Origin: Suillus spraguei
Taxonomy: Eukaryota > Basidiomycota > Agaricomycetes > Boletales > Suillaceae
Reading direction: 5' to 3'
Assembly: GCA_016800925.1 (NCBI GenBank)
Contig: JABCPU010000450.1
Coordinates: 1-52,421 of the forward strand
DNA length: 52,421 nt
The translations under genes were made by a program, and so were the position numbers. Positions 49,964 through 52,421 of the stretch are shown piece after piece. The notes under the pieces were generated by a model. It ran no database searches and was not told the origin of the DNA. It saw only the letters and a program-made list of their open reading frames with translations. Numbering within the stretch: the first letter of the stretch is position 1; every line of letters begins with the position of its first letter.

Positions 49964-52421
49964 GTATCCCCCCTTAGGGCCGAGCCCTCGAGGCTGCAGG
50001 TTACGGAGTTGAGGCTGATGGTTATTGGCAACGGAAATAGGGAGATGATGATGTCCGAAGGTCACAGGATTATGCTCACGAGATATGGGGTTCCAAAGGT
50101 TCCCTAGCTGAAATGTACACTCTTGCAAGGTAAAGCAAAATTGCTCCGGATGAGAAAAATGCGGATATGGTACCAAAGATGTGGCTGTGCAAGCGGAGGC
50201 GGAAGTACACAAGTGCTGGAGGAGCGCAAGAGGTGGAGATGGAAAGATTCAGCAGGAGGTGGAATGGATGGACATGGACCATGAGACTTCATTCTGTAGG
50301 TGACATAGGAATTTCGGTGAGACTTGGATCTCAAAATATGTGGAGTCCGGAAGTGATGCAGAAGTCTCGTGATAGGGGTATCTCGGAGGAGCAACATTCC
50401 ACTTAGGAAGATGACGGAGTGGGTAGTACATCGCACTGATGATTTCCATGGTTCGGATAGGATCTACTGATGTCTCGGAATGAGTTGTGAGCTAGGACAC
50501 TCAACACTGGCTAAAGGATAAGTGCAACAGTGGAGATCCGGAATTTAGCCCCTGAGCCCGGAGGTGGTTCGGATGAGACTCGGATACTGCAGGAATAGGT
50601 CCGGAGATACTAAGTACACTGATGGTTATAGTGCAAATAGTGGAAAATGTCGTCCGGAAGGCAGATTTATGATAGACGGATGAAGTAGATGGAAATCCAG
50701 AGCGAAGCAAAGGAGTTCGCAGGTGATCCGGAGTTGGAGAATGTGCATGTGTGAGGGGTCATGGCGTGGGAAAGCACCGGACATCGGATTTGTGGAGGGC
50801 ATGGATAGCGGAATGTCCATCAGACCAGATTCGGATGGGTTATGATAAAGTATGGAAAGTATCGGACAGCAAGGATGTGCTTCGGATGGGTGATGACAGA
50901 GTGTGGAGTGTATCGGATCAGGATCCATCAGTCAGAGTAACTCATAGTGAGTTCGGATATTGATAATGGAACATGCCAGGGTCTATGACAAGTGTTCCAT
51001 AGGCACCAGATTGGAGGAGATTGGTGCAAGACTATATGGCGAGAGTTGACTTCGGAAAGGCACAGAATAGTGACTCGGATGGACGGAGCGAGCTGTGATG
51101 AGTGGGAAATACAGGCGGAGATTGTTTTGAATGACTCGAGCGGAGTCCTTATCCCCCTTTTTAGGGAGACATCCCAATGGCAACTAAGGGAGTCTATAGG
51201 AGTACTGGGACGGATATAAGGAGAAGTGGACCGGATATTGGAGGAGCTGAGTGGAACAGAGGTTGGGACAAATGGATTGCAGATTGGAGATTGCGGATTT
51301 TGCAGAAATGAGTTTGTGTTGCTCTATGGAAAAGTATTGACAACTGAGTGTTCCAGTGAAACTTCCGACGGTACTTGGAGGTTCCGATGATCACAGTGGG
51401 TCCAGAGATTCGGAGATTCGGAGGATGGAGTGGAAGGCAACAGAGAATTGACATGGGGATCAGAAATGGGTGGAAACGCGATTGCATTGCTTCTTCATCA
51501 AAAATGCTGATAGATCCGAAGATTTCTCGTAGTAACTCCGGAAGTGCTATCGGATTTCCGGATAGGATATGGTGGACCGGATGTCAGCATATGAGGTCCG
51601 GAATATTTCGGATTTTCTAAGAGGAGCATCGGATTTTGGATTTCTGAAAGACAGGGAATCAGAAGAGTCAGATTGGTGGTGCAGATGAGGAAAATGGTAA
51701 ATGTCGGAGGCGGAGTGGATTAGGATGGATATGCTAGCCTTCATGAACCGAGGCTGCCAGAGGGAACGGAAATCTGAGATCCAGAGGTACACGGATGGAC
51801 AGGACAGAGTGGAATGGATATGGAAGTCATGGATATCAAAATGGATGGATCGGAAAGCGGATGATGGCGTGGATATAAGTCATGGACATCAACAAGGTGG
51901 ATTGGACAGCTGATACTGAAAACTCCGAAGGTACACCAGTGAGTTCTCGGATCTGGAGAGGAGCCTAGAGAAGGCACTTCGATAGAGGGTGAGTGAGTCC
52001 AGAATAACGATGGAGCAGAAGTGGTAACAGCGGTGGAAGTGAAAACAGATCCATTCTGAAATGAAGACGTCCGAGGATGACTAGGGGCAAGTTGGATGTA
52101 TTGGTGGGAGCCTCTTGTGAAGGAAGCTGCTGGAGATCCGAAGCTACAAAACTCCGGAGGTGTATAGGCGAGGAAGATTCAGAGGATGGCAGAAGATAGG
52201 GTTGTGCTGATTCGGAAAGGGACGAAAGGATGGTCAAGACCGATGGAGGAACGGAGTGGTGTTCTTTCCAGATACTACTGTCGGAGAGCATGAGAGAACT
52301 GCTCCGAAGTTTCGGATGACAGGAGACCGGAAGTGCGGAGGTCAAGACACAGTCAATGATGGATGGTTCATTGTGAGTACATATCCTTGCTACAATAATT
52401 CCCAAGCGAATCCAAAGGTTT
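49964..52421 (+). mobile_element. Long non-coding leader of an LTR retrotransposon, running off the right edge
   Basis: Begins right after the LTR with GTATCCCCCCTTAGGGCCG and continues as at least 2.4 kb of purine-rich sequence full of CGGA, GGAT and TCCGGA words, with a second ATCCCCCTTTTTAGGG-like site near 51150. Reading frames on both strands are short and of low complexity (Ser/Pro/His-rich on the minus strand), with no gag, protease or polymerase motif. The gag would be expected beyond the window. An ancient degenerate gene cannot be excluded. Confidence 0.5.

Noticed and set aside
49570..52405. Many 60-146 codon frames on both strands at the right edge
   Set aside because: Low-complexity Ser/Pro/His or Asp/Met/Trp text from purine-rich repeats; no family motif in any of them.

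Overview
The window comes from the nuclear genome of a filamentous basidiomycete, most likely an Agaricomycete. Evidence: genes broken by many ~45-70 nt GT-AG introns; F-box, HSPA12-type Hsp70-like and FunK1-like proteins of the kinds expanded in mushroom-forming fungi; and abundant KDZ transposons, Helitrons and Ty3/gypsy elements. The species cannot be read from the sequence. No tRNA, rRNA, CRISPR or bacterial-type feature was seen.

Layout. (1) 1-4.6 kb: an F-box gene running off the left edge (minus), then a GH18 chitinase-like pseudogene (minus). (2) 4.6-19.6 kb: a TA-flanked MITE, several uncharacterised multi-intron genes of dispersed families (one, 8720-9681, still an intact 285-codon reading frame), LTRs, and two different degenerate Ty3/gypsy elements, with FunK1-like and zinc-ribbon-like gene remnants between them. 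(3) 19.6-28.5 kb: an essentially gene-free block bounded by long diverged inverted repeats rich in a GGGCC-containing minisatellite. It holds two satellite arrays, a 1.17 kb fold-back element, and LTRs including a solo LTR with a perfect TATGA target duplication. (4) 28.5-33.1 kb: LTR fragments, a Helitron replicase remnant (minus), and a coding-looking minisatellite between inverted LTR-like copies. (5) 33.15-41.39 kb: a KDZ (Kyakuja-Dileera-Zisupton) DNA transposon with ~0.4 kb terminal inverted repeats, a broken transposase and a second ORF. It was later invaded by a solo LTR (TSD GCTCC), a second LTR, and a 1,078 bp hAT-type element (TSD CCCAGTAT). (6) 41.4-47.6 kb: an intact Hsp70-like gene and a second GH18 gene. 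(7) 47.6-52.4 kb: a hAT-like end, a 1.4 kb LTR and the long non-coding leader of a retrotransposon running off the right edge.

The most striking large-scale feature is that the two GH18 copies (2022-4455 minus, 44865-47563 plus) are long inverted arms flanking about 40 kb of nested mobile DNA. Each copy is broken at a different place: the left by two 1-nt deletions in the last exon, the right by a 2-nt deletion in the signal peptide. Both lack the acidic residues of the GH18 DxDxE motif. The Hsp70-like gene is the only clearly intact conventional gene. Most of the rest is layered transposon debris whose order of insertion can be read from target duplications and interruptions. Several frame breaks lie in homopolymers, so some could be assembly errors.
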